Assembly (NCBI GenBank): GCA_002361425.1
Contig: DESW01000002.1
Location: forward strand, 1-45,864
Length of the DNA stretch: 45,864 bases
Direction: 5' to 3'
Origin: Candidatus Saccharibacteria bacterium UBA3304
Lineage (GTDB): Bacteria > Patescibacteriota > Saccharimonadia > Saccharimonadales > Saccharimonadaceae
The translations under genes and the position numbers were made by a program. The notes under the pieces were generated by a model, which made no database searches, was not told the DNA's origin, and saw nothing but the letters and a program-made list of their open reading frames with translations. Below are positions 15,218-23,495 of this stretch, one piece after another; within the stretch, counting starts at the first letter, position 1, and each line of letters begins with the position of its first letter.

Positions 15218-16024
15218 ATGAAGATCGCATTCAATAATAAGCTCGAGGCGCTCTATGCTATCGACTACTGCATTAATCGCGGCCAGAATATAATTGGCAA
15301 ATCCGTCCCAGCTGATGGCGAATCTTTTCTTGATGAACTCTATCGTACGTACCTCGAAAAAATCCCGAGCACTGTTCGCGACGACGTGATGCAGCTTGGT
15401 GATTTTCATCGTAAGGCTTCCTATGTTTTTAGCGCTGCCGACATGCTTCCGGATCTTTCTGCCTTCAATGACTTCTTCGCGCGTAACCGCAGTATGCAGG
15501 ATCGTGCCGTTGCTGACATTGCTTCCGGTACAGTGATTTCCGAGCTTCATCTCGACGCCCTGCGCAGCTTCTTCGCTATTAGTGATGAACACGAGATAAA
15601 TATCATCCCGTCGATGTTTATCAATAGTGCCTTTGGCGTCTTTACTGGTGAAACGAATCTAATTGTCGGCGTAAGCTACAACCCTTCTTCTGCTCGCTAT
15701 GAAATTGCTGATCGCCTTATTAGTGATATTTACTACGAATTTTCTCGTCCGCAAGTTCAGATGTATCTTTATGAAAAAGACATTCGTATAGAAAATGATA
15801 CCGAGTATCTCGTCGAGCTTGTCACGCGTGTCCTGAATATCATATTTTGCACACGTATTTATGGCCAGGAATACATCGAATCCTCGCTTCGCTCTCAGTC
15901 TGGCGTGCTCGGCCAGCTCCGTATTTATCTCAGTGTCTATCTCGAAAACCAATCAAAAATCTTTACTCTTGCCGACTACGTTCAGCTTTTGCTTGACTCT
16001 GGCCTTGCTGTCAAAAACCAGTAG
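15218..16024 (+). CDS. Hypothetical soluble protein (268 aa)
   Basis: Not recognised. A 268-residue, largely helical soluble protein without signal peptide or transmembrane segments. It starts MKIAFNNKLEALYAIDYCIN; a middle part (EINIIPSMFINSAFGVFTGE, then NLIVGVSY) has beta character. There is no visible catalytic motif. It is transcribed divergently from the giant LRR gene, with a TATAAT box 8 nt before the ATG, and is followed 31 nt later by queH, which has its own promoter. Confidence 0.7.
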   Translation: MKIAFNNKLEALYAIDYCINRGQNIIGKSVPADGESFLDELYRTYLEKIPSTVRDDVMQLGDFHRKASYVFSAADMLPDLSAFNDFFARNRSMQDRAVADIASGTVISELHLDALRSFFAISDEHEINIIPSMFINSAFGVFTGETNLIVGVSYNPSSARYEIADRLISDIYYEFSRPQVQMYLYEKDIRIENDTEYLVELVTRVLNIIFCTRIYGQEYIESSLRSQSGVLGQLRIYLSVYLENQSKIFTLADYVQLLLDSGLAVKNQ

Positions 16025-16042
16025 GCACCCTTCGTCGTGTTC

Positions 16043-16048
16043 TATAAT
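16043..16048 (+). promoter_or_regulatory. -10 box of queH (leaderless)
   Basis: TATAAT followed by 7 nt and then the ATG at 16056. No ribosome-binding site; an out-of-frame ATG lies at 16051. Confidence 0.6.
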
Positions 16049-16055
16049 AGATGGT

Positions 16056-16712
16056 ATGAAGTTGCTACTCCATACTTGTTGCGCGCCATGTAGTGTCTAC
16101 TGCATTAAATCTTTGCGCGCCGAAAATATCGAGCCTACACTTTTCTGGTACAACCCAAATATTCATCCTTATTCTGAATATAAGGCTCGCCGCGACTGTC
16201 TCATTAATTACGCAGAGCAGAAGCAAGTCCAGCTCGTACTCGAAGACGCCTATGGCCTCGACGAGTTTATTTGCCAGGTCAACCAGAATCGTCTCGATAA
16301 ACGCTGTGAGGAGTATTGCTATCCAAAGCGTTTTCGCAAAGCCTTCGAATACGCCAAGGCTAACGGCTACGATACAATCACTACGACTTTGCTCTATAGC
16401 ATCTACCAAAAGCACGACAAAATCGCCGAACTTATGCAGCAGCTTGCCAAAGAATATGGCGTCAAATTCCTTTATCGCGACTTCCGCGAAGGTTGGCGCG
16501 AAGGGCAGGACGAAGCCCGCGCTGCTGGCCTCTATATGCAGAAATACTGTGGCTGCGTTTATTCTGAAGAAGAATCCGGCCTTGGTCGCGAAATCGCTAA
16601 GCAGCTCAAAAAGCAGGGCATTTCGCCAACTAACGCTAACGTTCGCAAAATCATTGAAGAGCACAAAGAGGGCAACATTATCAACCCGAGCAAATTGAAG
16701 GAACAACTATGA
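16056..16712 (+). CDS. queH: Epoxyqueuosine reductase QueH
   Basis: A 218-residue protein beginning MKLLLHTCCAPCSVYC, the CCxPC signature of QueH (DUF208), with WYNPNIHPYSEYKAR, TTLLYSIYQKHD and a late YCGC cluster. These cysteines hold an iron-sulfur centre and metal in the family, which reduces epoxyqueuosine to queuosine in the tRNA wobble position. No other queuosine gene is in the window; a reduced episymbiont may salvage precursors from its host, which is inference. The start at 16056 is set by the TATAAT box 7 nt upstream. A frame opening at 15861 lies inside the preceding gene and is not used. Its last 4 nt overlap the next ATG. Confidence 0.9.
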   Translation: MKLLLHTCCAPCSVYCIKSLRAENIEPTLFWYNPNIHPYSEYKARRDCLINYAEQKQVQLVLEDAYGLDEFICQVNQNRLDKRCEEYCYPKRFRKAFEYAKANGYDTITTTLLYSIYQKHDKIAELMQQLAKEYGVKFLYRDFREGWREGQDEARAAGLYMQKYCGCVYSEEESGLGREIAKQLKKQGISPTNANVRKIIEEHKEGNIINPSKLKEQL

Positions 16713-18034
16713 ACGGAGAAAAACTAAGTAGCGTCGAAACTAAAGACGAATTCTTGGAAATCTCCGATCAAATCGCTCGGTCCGACGTGACGGTTTACGA
16801 GCGCCTTAATCCAACTAATACAAAAGCTGCCAAGGAAGAATTCCTTGCTAATCCTGACATGGTTCGTCCAAACTACGAGCAAGGCGGACTTGATGGCGAT
16901 GAAATTGGCGAAAATTTAAATCGTTTACTCGACGCTGAAGAAGAACTCAAATCTGCTGATTTGCCTGACGCGCGCCGCCGCTTGCTCGAATGTCTCATCG
17001 AAGATTGCCGCAAAAAGAACGACTTCCTCGCCGCAAATCTCGTCTATAATTCTGCTACTGAGCCAGCCATGAAACAGGCTGCTGCTGAGCATCATCACGA
17101 TGCTAACGAAGCACTTTATGGCGCGCCGGACGAGGACACTTTCTATGCGCTCCTTAAAGAAAAAATCGACAGCATCGACTACGATTCGCTCTCCGATGAA
17201 GATAAAAAAGTCTACGACGATTTGATGTCCGAAATCGGTCCAATTCCAGAAACTACCAGTGAGCGTTTCAAGCCAAAACAAGAAACTGTTGAGCAATTCG
17301 CTGAACTCGTGAACTATTTCTTCGACGGCTTCCTCAAGCATATTCCGCAGGACAAAGAGAGCTTCAGTTCCGAAGATATGGTCGGCATGATCAATGAAAT
17401 TCTCGACGAAGAATTCCAGGACGAAGACATTCCGTATCGCGCCGAAATTAAACCGAGCGCCAGCAATGCTTCGGCTAACCATGAAGATCGCCGCATCTAT
17501 TTCCCAGAGGGGAAGAGCTACACTCCTGCGCGCGCCAAAGCACTCATTGTCCACGAACTTGGCACTCACGTCATGCGCGCCATTCCATATACCAATCATG
17601 ACGTTGCGGCTTTCTCGACCGGCTTGCCGGGAAACGAAGAGTTCGATGAAGGCGTCGCCAAAGCTGTCGAGCAGGCCATCAATGGCAAGTATGAAGATTC
17701 CGGCATCGACCATTACATTAATATTGGTCTCGCTAACTTCAAAGGCAAAAACTTCCGCCAGGTTTACGATATCCAGTGCAAACTAAAACAGCTTACCGGC
17801 GGCAAAACCGACACGGTATTTAATGCCGTTCAGCGTTGCTTTCGCGGCACTGGCGAGCTTCCGAACAACAAGGATCTCGCATACTATAACGGCGCTAATC
17901 GCGTCTGGAAATATATCGAAGATCATCTCGACGACCCAGAATTATTCGACCATCTCTTCCTGACCGGTAAGCTCGATTACGAAGACGATGCACAGGAATC
18001 AATCTCTTACGAAGTTCGCACGAAAGGCATCTAG
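16709..18034 (+). CDS. MATCAP/DUF1704-like zinc metallopeptidase
   Basis: A 441-residue protein. H282-E283-L-G-T-H287 (VHELGTHVMR) plus a downstream glutamate in FDEGVAKA (E314) fits the DUF1704 family, whose eukaryotic members MATCAP1/2 are tyrosine carboxypeptidases acting on tubulin; bacterial members have no proven substrate. The N-terminal about 240 residues are acidic and helical. There is no signal peptide, so it should act in the cytoplasm unless exported in another way. The ATG overlaps the queH stop (ATGA), so the two are co-translated although their roles look unrelated. A terminator hairpin follows the stop. Confidence 0.75.
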   Translation: MNGEKLSSVETKDEFLEISDQIARSDVTVYERLNPTNTKAAKEEFLANPDMVRPNYEQGGLDGDEIGENLNRLLDAEEELKSADLPDARRRLLECLIEDCRKKNDFLAANLVYNSATEPAMKQAAAEHHHDANEALYGAPDEDTFYALLKEKIDSIDYDSLSDEDKKVYDDLMSEIGPIPETTSERFKPKQETVEQFAELVNYFFDGFLKHIPQDKESFSSEDMVGMINEILDEEFQDEDIPYRAEIKPSASNASANHEDRRIYFPEGKSYTPARAKALIVHELGTHVMRAIPYTNHDVAAFSTGLPGNEEFDEGVAKAVEQAINGKYEDSGIDHYINIGLANFKGKNFRQVYDIQCKLKQLTGGKTDTVFNAVQRCFRGTGELPNNKDLAYYNGANRVWKYIEDHLDDPELFDHLFLTGKLDYEDDAQESISYEVRTKGI

Positions 18035-18044
18035 GCAATAAAAA

Positions 18045-18076
18045 ATCTCCGTCGATTATAAGCGGAGATCTTTTAT
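18045..18076. terminator. Bidirectional intrinsic terminator
   Basis: ATCTCCG (18045-18051) and CGGAGAT (18063-18069), flanked by A-run and T-run. Read on the minus strand it ends in TTTTTTATT, ending the rpmE transcript. Confidence 0.8.
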
Positions 18077-18080
18077 CGTT

Positions 18081-18191
18081 TTAGCGACCGTTGCGCAAGT
18101 TAACGTGTTTGCGCTTTTCGCTGTGTTTGTGGTTGTTGTTGCGGTTCAACTTTGCAGTTGGAACAGCTTTACCCTTGGTTTTGCGTGCCAT
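18081..18191 (-). CDS. 36-residue very basic protein downstream of rpmE
   Basis: Encodes MARKTKGKAVPTAKLNRN and a NNHKHSEKRKHVNLRNGR tail: about one third Lys/Arg, with three His and no acidic residue except one Glu. GGAGG lies 10 nt before the ATG and the gene sits 20 nt after rpmE, before the operon terminator. The size, charge and setting suggest a ribosome-associated peptide, analogous to Thx/bS22-type proteins, but I do not recognise it as either. It is too short for default ORF finders. Confidence 0.7.
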   Translation of the reverse strand: MARKTKGKAVPTAKLNRNNNHKHSEKRKHVNLRNGR

Positions 18192-18211
18192 ATAATCTAT
18201 AACCTCCGAAA

Positions 18212-18541
18212 TTATTTGTCAGCTTTAGCTGCTTTTTTCTCGGCTTCTTTTTTAGCCTTGGTAACCTTGTTACCGCGGGTAGCCTTAAGAACCTCAGCCT
18301 TCTGAGCGCGTGCCTTGAAGCGGTCGACGCGACCTTCGGTATCGATGATCTTTTCTTCGCCCGTGAAGAATGGGTGAGATGCACTAGAAATCTGCATCTT
18401 TACGAGTGGGTACTCGTTACCATCCGTCCACTTGATGGTTTCTTCGGACTTAGCAGTGGAGCGAGTTAGAAAAGAAAACTTTGCCTGCTCATCGGCAAAC
18501 ACTACAAAGCCGTAATCTTTAGGTTGAATTGATTTTTTCAT
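18212..18541 (-). CDS. rpmE2: 50S ribosomal protein L31 type B
   Basis: A 109-residue protein with the L31 core in the first about 80 residues (MKKSIQPKDYGFVVFADEQA, then FTRSTAKSEETIKW-type middle, SSASHPFFTGEEKIIDTEGR and VDRFKAR). It lacks the CxxC zinc pair, so it is the zinc-free type B form. The C-terminus has a Lys/Ala-rich extension of about 30 residues (KKEAEKKAAKADK) that contacts rRNA in other enlarged small-subunit-bridge proteins by inference only. A TATAAT box on the minus strand lies about 11 nt before the ATG. It forms an operon with the 36-residue basic ORF. Confidence 0.9.
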   Translation of the reverse strand: MKKSIQPKDYGFVVFADEQAKFSFLTRSTAKSEETIKWTDGNEYPLVKMQISSASHPFFTGEEKIIDTEGRVDRFKARAQKAEVLKATRGNKVTKAKKEAEKKAAKADK

Positions 18542-18638
18542 AATTACGACTAATTATATCAGATTACGCGCATCAAGTAAAGTGTTAAAAAATGAGCGCC
18601 CATGATAAACTATAAGCAGTATTAAATAGGATTAAAAT

Positions 18639-20471
18639 ATGCCAGAATCAGAGCAAAATCCTCAGCCAAATACCGCTAGCGAGCCGATTGTGGAGCAGCC
18701 GCCAGTAGCTGAGGCGCCAACTGAAACTCCGCAGCCAGAAACCCCGGCAGAACAACCGGTAGCACCGGCTGAGCCAGAAACCCCAGCCGCCGCTGAGGCT
18801 CCAGTCACCGAGCCAGCAGTATCAGCTGAGCCTGCAAAGCCAGCTGAAGAACCAAAAGTTGAGCCGGAAAAGAAAGAGCGCTCCCGTAAGGGTAGACTCA
18901 ATAAGAGACTAATCGCAATCATCGCAGGCGCAATCATTGCTGTCGGCGCAGTTATTGCTGTCATTTTTTTCATCAATAAAGCGGCCAACGCGGACATCGA
19001 TCTTTACGCTGCCGACGCCTTCTTTATCTCGACTAAGGATGGCAGCGACACGAGATACGCCCTCTACAAGAAGAATGGCGACAAGATTACAGACTTCGTC
19101 TATGACCAGGTCGGTACTTTCATCAACCACTATGCTTACGTGCGTAACCTTGATGGTAAGAAGGGTATTATCGACGATAAAGGTAACATGACGGTCGACT
19201 TTGGCGAGTATGAAGACATCGTTCCTCGCATCGGCATCTATGAAGCCTCCAAGGATAACAAGCAGACTCTTATCCTCGGTAACGGCAACGAAGTTGCTAG
19301 CGAATTCCGCAACTATGACTACAGCTCTTCGGCTCCATATGTTGCCGTTAAGTATGAAGACAATCAATACGAGCTCTACAATGCTCTCGGCAAGAAACTT
19401 GCGGACTTCAAGAGCTCCGAAACGCCAAACTTCTCTGATGCTGGTCCTGAATCCGCCAGCGCACTCAGCTACAAGGGCGGCCTCATTATCCTAAGTAATA
19501 AGAACTTTAAGGTTCTCGAAACCGTTGAAACTCCAGTTGCATACGACGTTGATGATGCTACCGAAGACGGCAAGACGATTACCTTTGTTGAACACGGTAA
19601 GCACTATGACGATGACGCAAAGCGCGCAATCTATAAAGGCAAATTTGCCGAGTTCGGCGAGAAATGTGAAGACCTCGATCTTAACGATGGTTACGCTAAT
19701 AAAGAGCGCGTCTACGTAACTTGCGAAGTTGACGGCAAAGATAAGCTCGTCCGCAACAATGAAGTTACTGACCTCACGGTTACGACCTATGGCGAAGGAT
19801 ACGTCGTCTACGACGAAGACCACTATGCATACTATGATTCTAAGGATAAGAAAGTAGATATCTACGTCAACGGCGAGAAGAAAAACACTATCTCTAGCGA
19901 CTATCGCGTAACAGTCTCTATCAAGGGCTATGCTGTTAACAACTACAAGGCAAGCACTGTCACGCTTTATGATATCGAGGGTAATGAAGTATTTAAGCTA
20001 AGCGATACTTCTTCCTCGAGCGAGATTACTGGCATCGACAAGAACAACCACATCGTTGTCCGCAATAGCAAAGAAGACACCGATAAGCGTTACTATGTCG
20101 CAGATAAGGACGGCAAAGAGCTCTCCGGCCGCTACGGTTCCATCGTATCTCACGGCGAGTACTACTCTGCATATCATCGCGGCACCGATAACGAATCCGC
20201 AGACCTCCTCGATAAGGACGGTAAGGTTATCGTTTCTGGCGAATATGGCGAGTTTGTCTACTATGATGACGACTCAATTATCCTCGGTAAGAAGGGCAGC
20301 TATAGTGATCGCTCCTATGACCTTATCGACGTAAAAGATAAGAAGGTCATCGTAAACATCAAAGGTACTATTACCTTCGTCAAAGCCGGCTATCTCCGTG
20401 CAGTCGACGGCGACAAGACTAGCTACTACACTCGTGACGGTAAGCTAATCTACGAATACGAAACCAAATAA
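18639..20471 (+). CDS. Single-pass membrane protein with Pro/Glu-rich head and WG-like beta repeats
   Basis: A 610-residue protein. Residues 1-80 are a disordered Pro-Glu-Ala-rich region (TPQPETPAEQPVAPAEP), 81-93 are basic (KKERSRKGRLNKR), 94-114 a transmembrane helix, and the rest (about 120-610) an outward-facing beta domain made of repeats such as YALYKKNGDKI, GKKGIIDDKGN and YDLIDVKDKKVI. These resemble WG or KWG beta-repeat proteins with poor conservation. The head is cytoplasmic and the repeat domain extracellular by the positive-inside rule. Function unknown; surface interaction is likely. It has a short leader (TATAAG at 18611-18616) and ends in a strong terminator. Confidence 0.7.
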   Translation: MPESEQNPQPNTASEPIVEQPPVAEAPTETPQPETPAEQPVAPAEPETPAAAEAPVTEPAVSAEPAKPAEEPKVEPEKKERSRKGRLNKRLIAIIAGAIIAVGAVIAVIFFINKAANADIDLYAADAFFISTKDGSDTRYALYKKNGDKITDFVYDQVGTFINHYAYVRNLDGKKGIIDDKGNMTVDFGEYEDIVPRIGIYEASKDNKQTLILGNGNEVASEFRNYDYSSSAPYVAVKYEDNQYELYNALGKKLADFKSSETPNFSDAGPESASALSYKGGLIILSNKNFKVLETVETPVAYDVDDATEDGKTITFVEHGKHYDDDAKRAIYKGKFAEFGEKCEDLDLNDGYANKERVYVTCEVDGKDKLVRNNEVTDLTVTTYGEGYVVYDEDHYAYYDSKDKKVDIYVNGEKKNTISSDYRVTVSIKGYAVNNYKASTVTLYDIEGNEVFKLSDTSSSSEITGIDKNNHIVVRNSKEDTDKRYYVADKDGKELSGRYGSIVSHGEYYSAYHRGTDNESADLLDKDGKVIVSGEYGEFVYYDDDSIILGKKGSYSDRSYDLIDVKDKKVIVNIKGTITFVKAGYLRAVDGDKTSYYTRDGKLIYEYETK

Positions 20472-20480
20472 TCTGGCATC

Positions 20481-20512
20481 AAAAAACTGCTCCAAATCGG
20501 AGCAGTTTTTTT
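20481..20512. terminator. Bidirectional intrinsic terminator
   Basis: AAAAAACTGCTCC (20481-20493) and GGAGCAGTTTTTT with loop AAATC form a perfect stem. It is shared by the convergent genes on both sides and slightly overlaps the end of the minus-strand gene. Confidence 0.9.
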
Positions 20513-20870
20513 ATTTGTCGCGTCCGTAAAGTTTACGTGTGATTTCTTCTAGCTCTTGTACGCCGTTTTCTAGGCGATAATAGTGGTGTACGTAGAACAG
20601 AGTAACAACGAGGAAAATGCCATCAATTAGGCCAATCCCCATCGCAATCATGTCGCCCCAGCCGCCCTTTGGTAACCAGATTTCAATCACGCCAAAGAAG
20701 ACGAAGAAGATCACCATGAATAGCGCGAAAAACATCGTCACAATCAGATGAATGAAGCGTTCGTGCTGGAACTGCTGCACCATTGTTTTGTGGTATTCGA
20801 TCAGTTCTGGCGTCGGCTTTTTGCTCGCCTTCTCGATGTATTCAATATAATCGCGAAGCTTCTTGTCCAT
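20511..20870 (-). CDS. Two-pass membrane protein downstream of pilB-like gene
   Basis: A 119-residue protein: a charged helical N-terminus (1-38), two transmembrane helices (about 41-62 and 74-95), and a charged coiled-coil-like C-terminus (ENGVQELEEITRKLYG). No family recognised. Its ATG overlaps the stop of the ATPase gene (TAATGG), so the two are translationally coupled. That suggests it may help anchor the secretion ATPase or the pilus base, which is inference. Confidence 0.7.
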   Translation of the reverse strand: MDKKLRDYIEYIEKASKKPTPELIEYHKTMVQQFQHERFIHLIVTMFFALFMVIFFVFFGVIEIWLPKGGWGDMIAMGIGLIDGIFLVVTLFYVHHYYRLENGVQELEEITRKLYGRDK

Positions 20871-22489
20871 TAGATTACGCGTCCAATTTCGTCAATCGTC
20901 GTCTCGCCACGAAGTGCCGCAATGACACCCTTTTGCTCGAGCGTTAGCATACCTTCTGCGCGGGCAGTCTTTTCAATTTCGTTCGTATTAATGTCGCGTA
21001 CATCGCCGCGGATAAACTTCTGAATTGGCTCAGTTACGACGAGCTGCTCCATGATAGCGGTGCGGCCATTAAAGCCGAATGGGCTGCCGTCGGATGGCTT
21101 CTCGCGCCAGAGCTTAATATTGTGCAAATCAAAGTCGTAATCGGATAAATCTACACCTTCCATGACGTCGCGAATGTAGCGCTTGACGCTCTCGTCCGGC
21201 TCGTATTCTTCCTTGTTGTCGTCAAGACGACGCACGAGGCGCTGTGCGATGAGCAAGCGAATTGAGCTCGAGAAGATTGGGTTTACGCCAATCAAATCGA
21301 TCATACGCGAGAACGCTGCGGAAGTAGAGTTAGCATGGAAGGAAGAAAGCACCAAGTGACCGGTAATGGATGCTTGGATTGCAGTGCGTGCTGTATCGCC
21401 ATCGCGAATCTCACCAACCATCACTACGTCTGGATCCAAGCGCAAAACAGAACGCAAACCTTCAGCGAAGGAGCCGCCGTCATTGGTATAAATTGGAATC
21501 TGTGAAATACCAGGAATACCGTACTCAATTGGATCCTCAAGAGTAATAATCTTGCGGTCAGTCGTATTGAGCGCATTCAAAATCGAGTACAAAGTCGTAG
21601 ATTTACCAGAACCCGTAGGACCGACCATAAGGAGCAGGCCGCGCGGATGCGAAACCACCTCTTCGATCGTCTTGCGTTCTTCTTCGGTAATACCAAGCAA
21701 GTCGAGGTTCAAAAGACTATCGTCGAAGTTGAAGAGACGGAGCACGGCATCGAGGCCATACATCGTTGGTACCACCTCGACACGAATATTGAGGATGTGG
21801 CTAGCACCATCGCGATGAATCTCTTTCTGCATGTGGCCAGACTGTGGCTTGTTGCTTGCCGTTGAAACGTTAGCACGGGAGCTAAGCTCACCCATGAAGA
21901 TGCGATACTTGTCCTTACTAATCTCGGCGACTGGGTGCAAAATACCATCGACGCGCATGCGGATGCGGATTACGTCGCGCATATTCTCAATGTGGATATC
22001 GGATGAGCCGAGCTTATCGGCCTGGTCTAGTAAGTAATCGAAAACCTTATCGGTTGAAACGCTATCGAGCGTCTTAGAAACCTGGTGAATGGTTTCGCTG
22101 TCGCCCTCAGAAGCAATCTCAATATCGTCATAGTGGACCTGCATTGGCGGGTCATAACGAAGCATGAAGACCTGATATGCGGTATTGGAAATCAAGAAGA
22201 ATTCAGTACGCAAGCCCTGTGATTCGTAGTCGTTTTCGATCTTTTCGATCGTACTACTTGGCGTCTGACTCGTAACCATAAACTGATATGGTTTAATCTC
22301 ATCGCCCTCTTGTAGAGGAATGATGAAATCTTTGTGCATTTGCTCAATTTCGAGCAAGCCAAAAGTTAGCGGAATATCTTTTTCGAATTCGCGCGTATCC
22401 AGATAGATTAAGCCCAAAATATGCGCTCTACGAGCGGTTGCTTCCTCTTCATTCTGTCTACGCTTGGCTTGAACCTCACCTTCGTCCAT
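20870..22489 (-). CDS. pilB: PilB/GspE-type pilus assembly or secretion ATPase
   Basis: A 539-residue hexameric-ATPase family protein. It has an N-terminal domain (about 1-140), then SSDIHIE near 162-168, Walker A GPTGSGKST at 290-298, the Asp box TLEDPIEYG at 317-325, Walker B DPDVVMVGEIRD at 352-363 and the His box HLVLSSFHANS at 378-388. It energises type IV pilus extension or type II secretion. Odd: the four zinc-binding cysteines normally found after the His box are gone, and the protein has no cysteine at all. The mRNA is probably leaderless (TATACT ending 6 nt before the ATG at 22489). No pilin or PilC gene is in the window. Gene symbol by family similarity. Confidence 0.85.
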   Translation of the reverse strand: MDEGEVQAKRRQNEEEATARRAHILGLIYLDTREFEKDIPLTFGLLEIEQMHKDFIIPLQEGDEIKPYQFMVTSQTPSSTIEKIENDYESQGLRTEFFLISNTAYQVFMLRYDPPMQVHYDDIEIASEGDSETIHQVSKTLDSVSTDKVFDYLLDQADKLGSSDIHIENMRDVIRIRMRVDGILHPVAEISKDKYRIFMGELSSRANVSTASNKPQSGHMQKEIHRDGASHILNIRVEVVPTMYGLDAVLRLFNFDDSLLNLDLLGITEEERKTIEEVVSHPRGLLLMVGPTGSGKSTTLYSILNALNTTDRKIITLEDPIEYGIPGISQIPIYTNDGGSFAEGLRSVLRLDPDVVMVGEIRDGDTARTAIQASITGHLVLSSFHANSTSAAFSRMIDLIGVNPIFSSSIRLLIAQRLVRRLDDNKEEYEPDESVKRYIRDVMEGVDLSDYDFDLHNIKLWREKPSDGSPFGFNGRTAIMEQLVVTEPIQKFIRGDVRDINTNEIEKTARAEGMLTLEQKGVIAALRGETTIDEIGRVI

Positions 22490-22503
22490 AATATAAGTAT
22501 AAC
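22490..22503. promoter_or_regulatory. Ultra-compact divergent promoter
   Basis: Only 14 nt separate two divergent ATGs (22489 minus, 22504 plus). Plus-strand TATAAG (22492-22497) and minus-strand TGT-TATACT (22496-22501) overlap by 2 nt, and each ends 6 nt from its ATG. Both mRNAs would be leaderless, and each upstream promoter part would lie in the other gene's coding region. Confidence 0.6.
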
Positions 22504-23025
22504 ATGAAACAGCTTACGGTTATACTTTATAATATTCGTTCGACCTACAATGTGGGTGCTATTTTGCGCACCTGTGACTGCCTGGGTGTTTCTGAGGTGA
22601 TTTTTACTGGTTACACGCCGTTTATAGACAAGGGGTTGCCGCACGAGCAGGACAAACTTCGTAAGGCAATTCATAAGACTGCGCTCGGTGCGGAAGAGAC
22701 GCTCAACTGGCGCCGTGCTGAAATCGAACCAGCCATCGCCGAGCTAAAAGAGCAGGGTTATTCCGTTGTAGCGCTAGAGCAGGGCGAACATTCGCTCAAT
22801 CTTGCCGACTCTCCAGAATTGCCAGAAAAAATCGCCCTCATTTTAGGCGAAGAAGTCCACGGTATTCCAGCCGAATTGCTCACTCAATGTGATCAATTAC
22901 TTGAGATTCCGATGCTCGGTCAAAAAGAATCCTTCAACGTTTCCGTTGCGACCGGCATCGCGCTCTGGGAAATTACCAAGTCTTCCCTGAGTGGAACAAG
23001 AAAACATCTACGTACGCCGCAATAA
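22504..23025 (+). CDS. TrmH/SpoU-family RNA 2'-O-methyltransferase
   Basis: A 173-residue SPOUT methyltransferase with the three family motifs: NIRSTYNVGAILRT (11-24), LILGEEVHGIP near 119 and IPMLGQKESFNVSVATGIAL near 140-160. It forms a trefoil knot that binds S-adenosylmethionine and methylates a ribose in tRNA or rRNA; the exact site cannot be told. It is a short form without the N-terminal substrate-binding domain found in larger TrmH proteins. It is divergent from the pilB-like gene across only 14 nt, and its 3' end overlaps the convergent membrane-protein gene by 53 nt. Confidence 0.85.
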   Translation: MKQLTVILYNIRSTYNVGAILRTCDCLGVSEVIFTGYTPFIDKGLPHEQDKLRKAIHKTALGAEETLNWRRAEIEPAIAELKEQGYSVVALEQGEHSLNLADSPELPEKIALILGEEVHGIPAELLTQCDQLLEIPMLGQKESFNVSVATGIALWEITKSSLSGTRKHLRTPQ

Positions 23026-23431
23026 TACCGATAACCATTGCGATTCCGCGGATATTAAACAAGAAGCTCGAGATTTCGTAGGCGAGATTATCAAAGCTAA
23101 AGATGCTGGCGAGTGGCTCCGCTACCATAATAGTGAGCACGGCTGCGAAAACAACCGACTCTGCGATACGCAAGATGCCAAAAAGGCCACTTTTTCCCGC
23201 GCGTAGATAGAGGATAAGGGGAAAAACTAGCACTAATGCACCATAGAGCGCGTACTGAATCCATACGACGCTGACACTAGGAATCCATTCGGAAATAAAG
23301 TTAGCAAAACTAGCGCCCCAGGCTTCATAAACTGCTACGCCTGCAATCATCGCCAAAAATGGCACGCCCACGTTGTGACGAACGGCGATAAAAAGCAATA
23401 GTAATGCTGCCATAAAAACGGCTAATATCAT
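22973..23431 (-). CDS. Multi-pass membrane protein (about 5 helices)
   Basis: A 152-residue hydrophobic protein with about five transmembrane helices (MILAVFMAALLLLFIAV, FLAMIAGVAVYEAWG, WIQYALYGALVLVFPLILYL, ESVVFAAVLTIMVAEP, IAMVIGIIAAYVDVFLF). It loosely resembles CvpA-like proteins, but the match is weak. Convergent with the TrmH gene and overlapping it by 53 nt. Upstream lies the terminator of the RimK-type gene, so a promoter must be near 23435-23455; the A-rich stretch there shows no clear box. Confidence 0.6.
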   Translation of the reverse strand: MILAVFMAALLLLFIAVRHNVGVPFLAMIAGVAVYEAWGASFANFISEWIPSVSVVWIQYALYGALVLVFPLILYLRAGKSGLFGILRIAESVVFAAVLTIMVAEPLASIFSFDNLAYEISSFLFNIRGIAMVIGIIAAYVDVFLFHSGKTW

Positions 23432-23457
23432 GATTAATTTTTAACACAAGCGGAACA

Positions 23458-23487
23458 AAAAAGGAACCGTTCTGGCGGTTCCTTTTT
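23458..23487. terminator. Bidirectional intrinsic terminator
   Basis: AAAAAGGAACCG (23458-23469) and CGGTTCCTTTTT (23476-23487) form a perfect 12-bp stem with loop TTCTGG. It ends the RimK-type gene on the minus strand. Confidence 0.9.
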
Positions 23488-23495
23488 CGCGGCTT

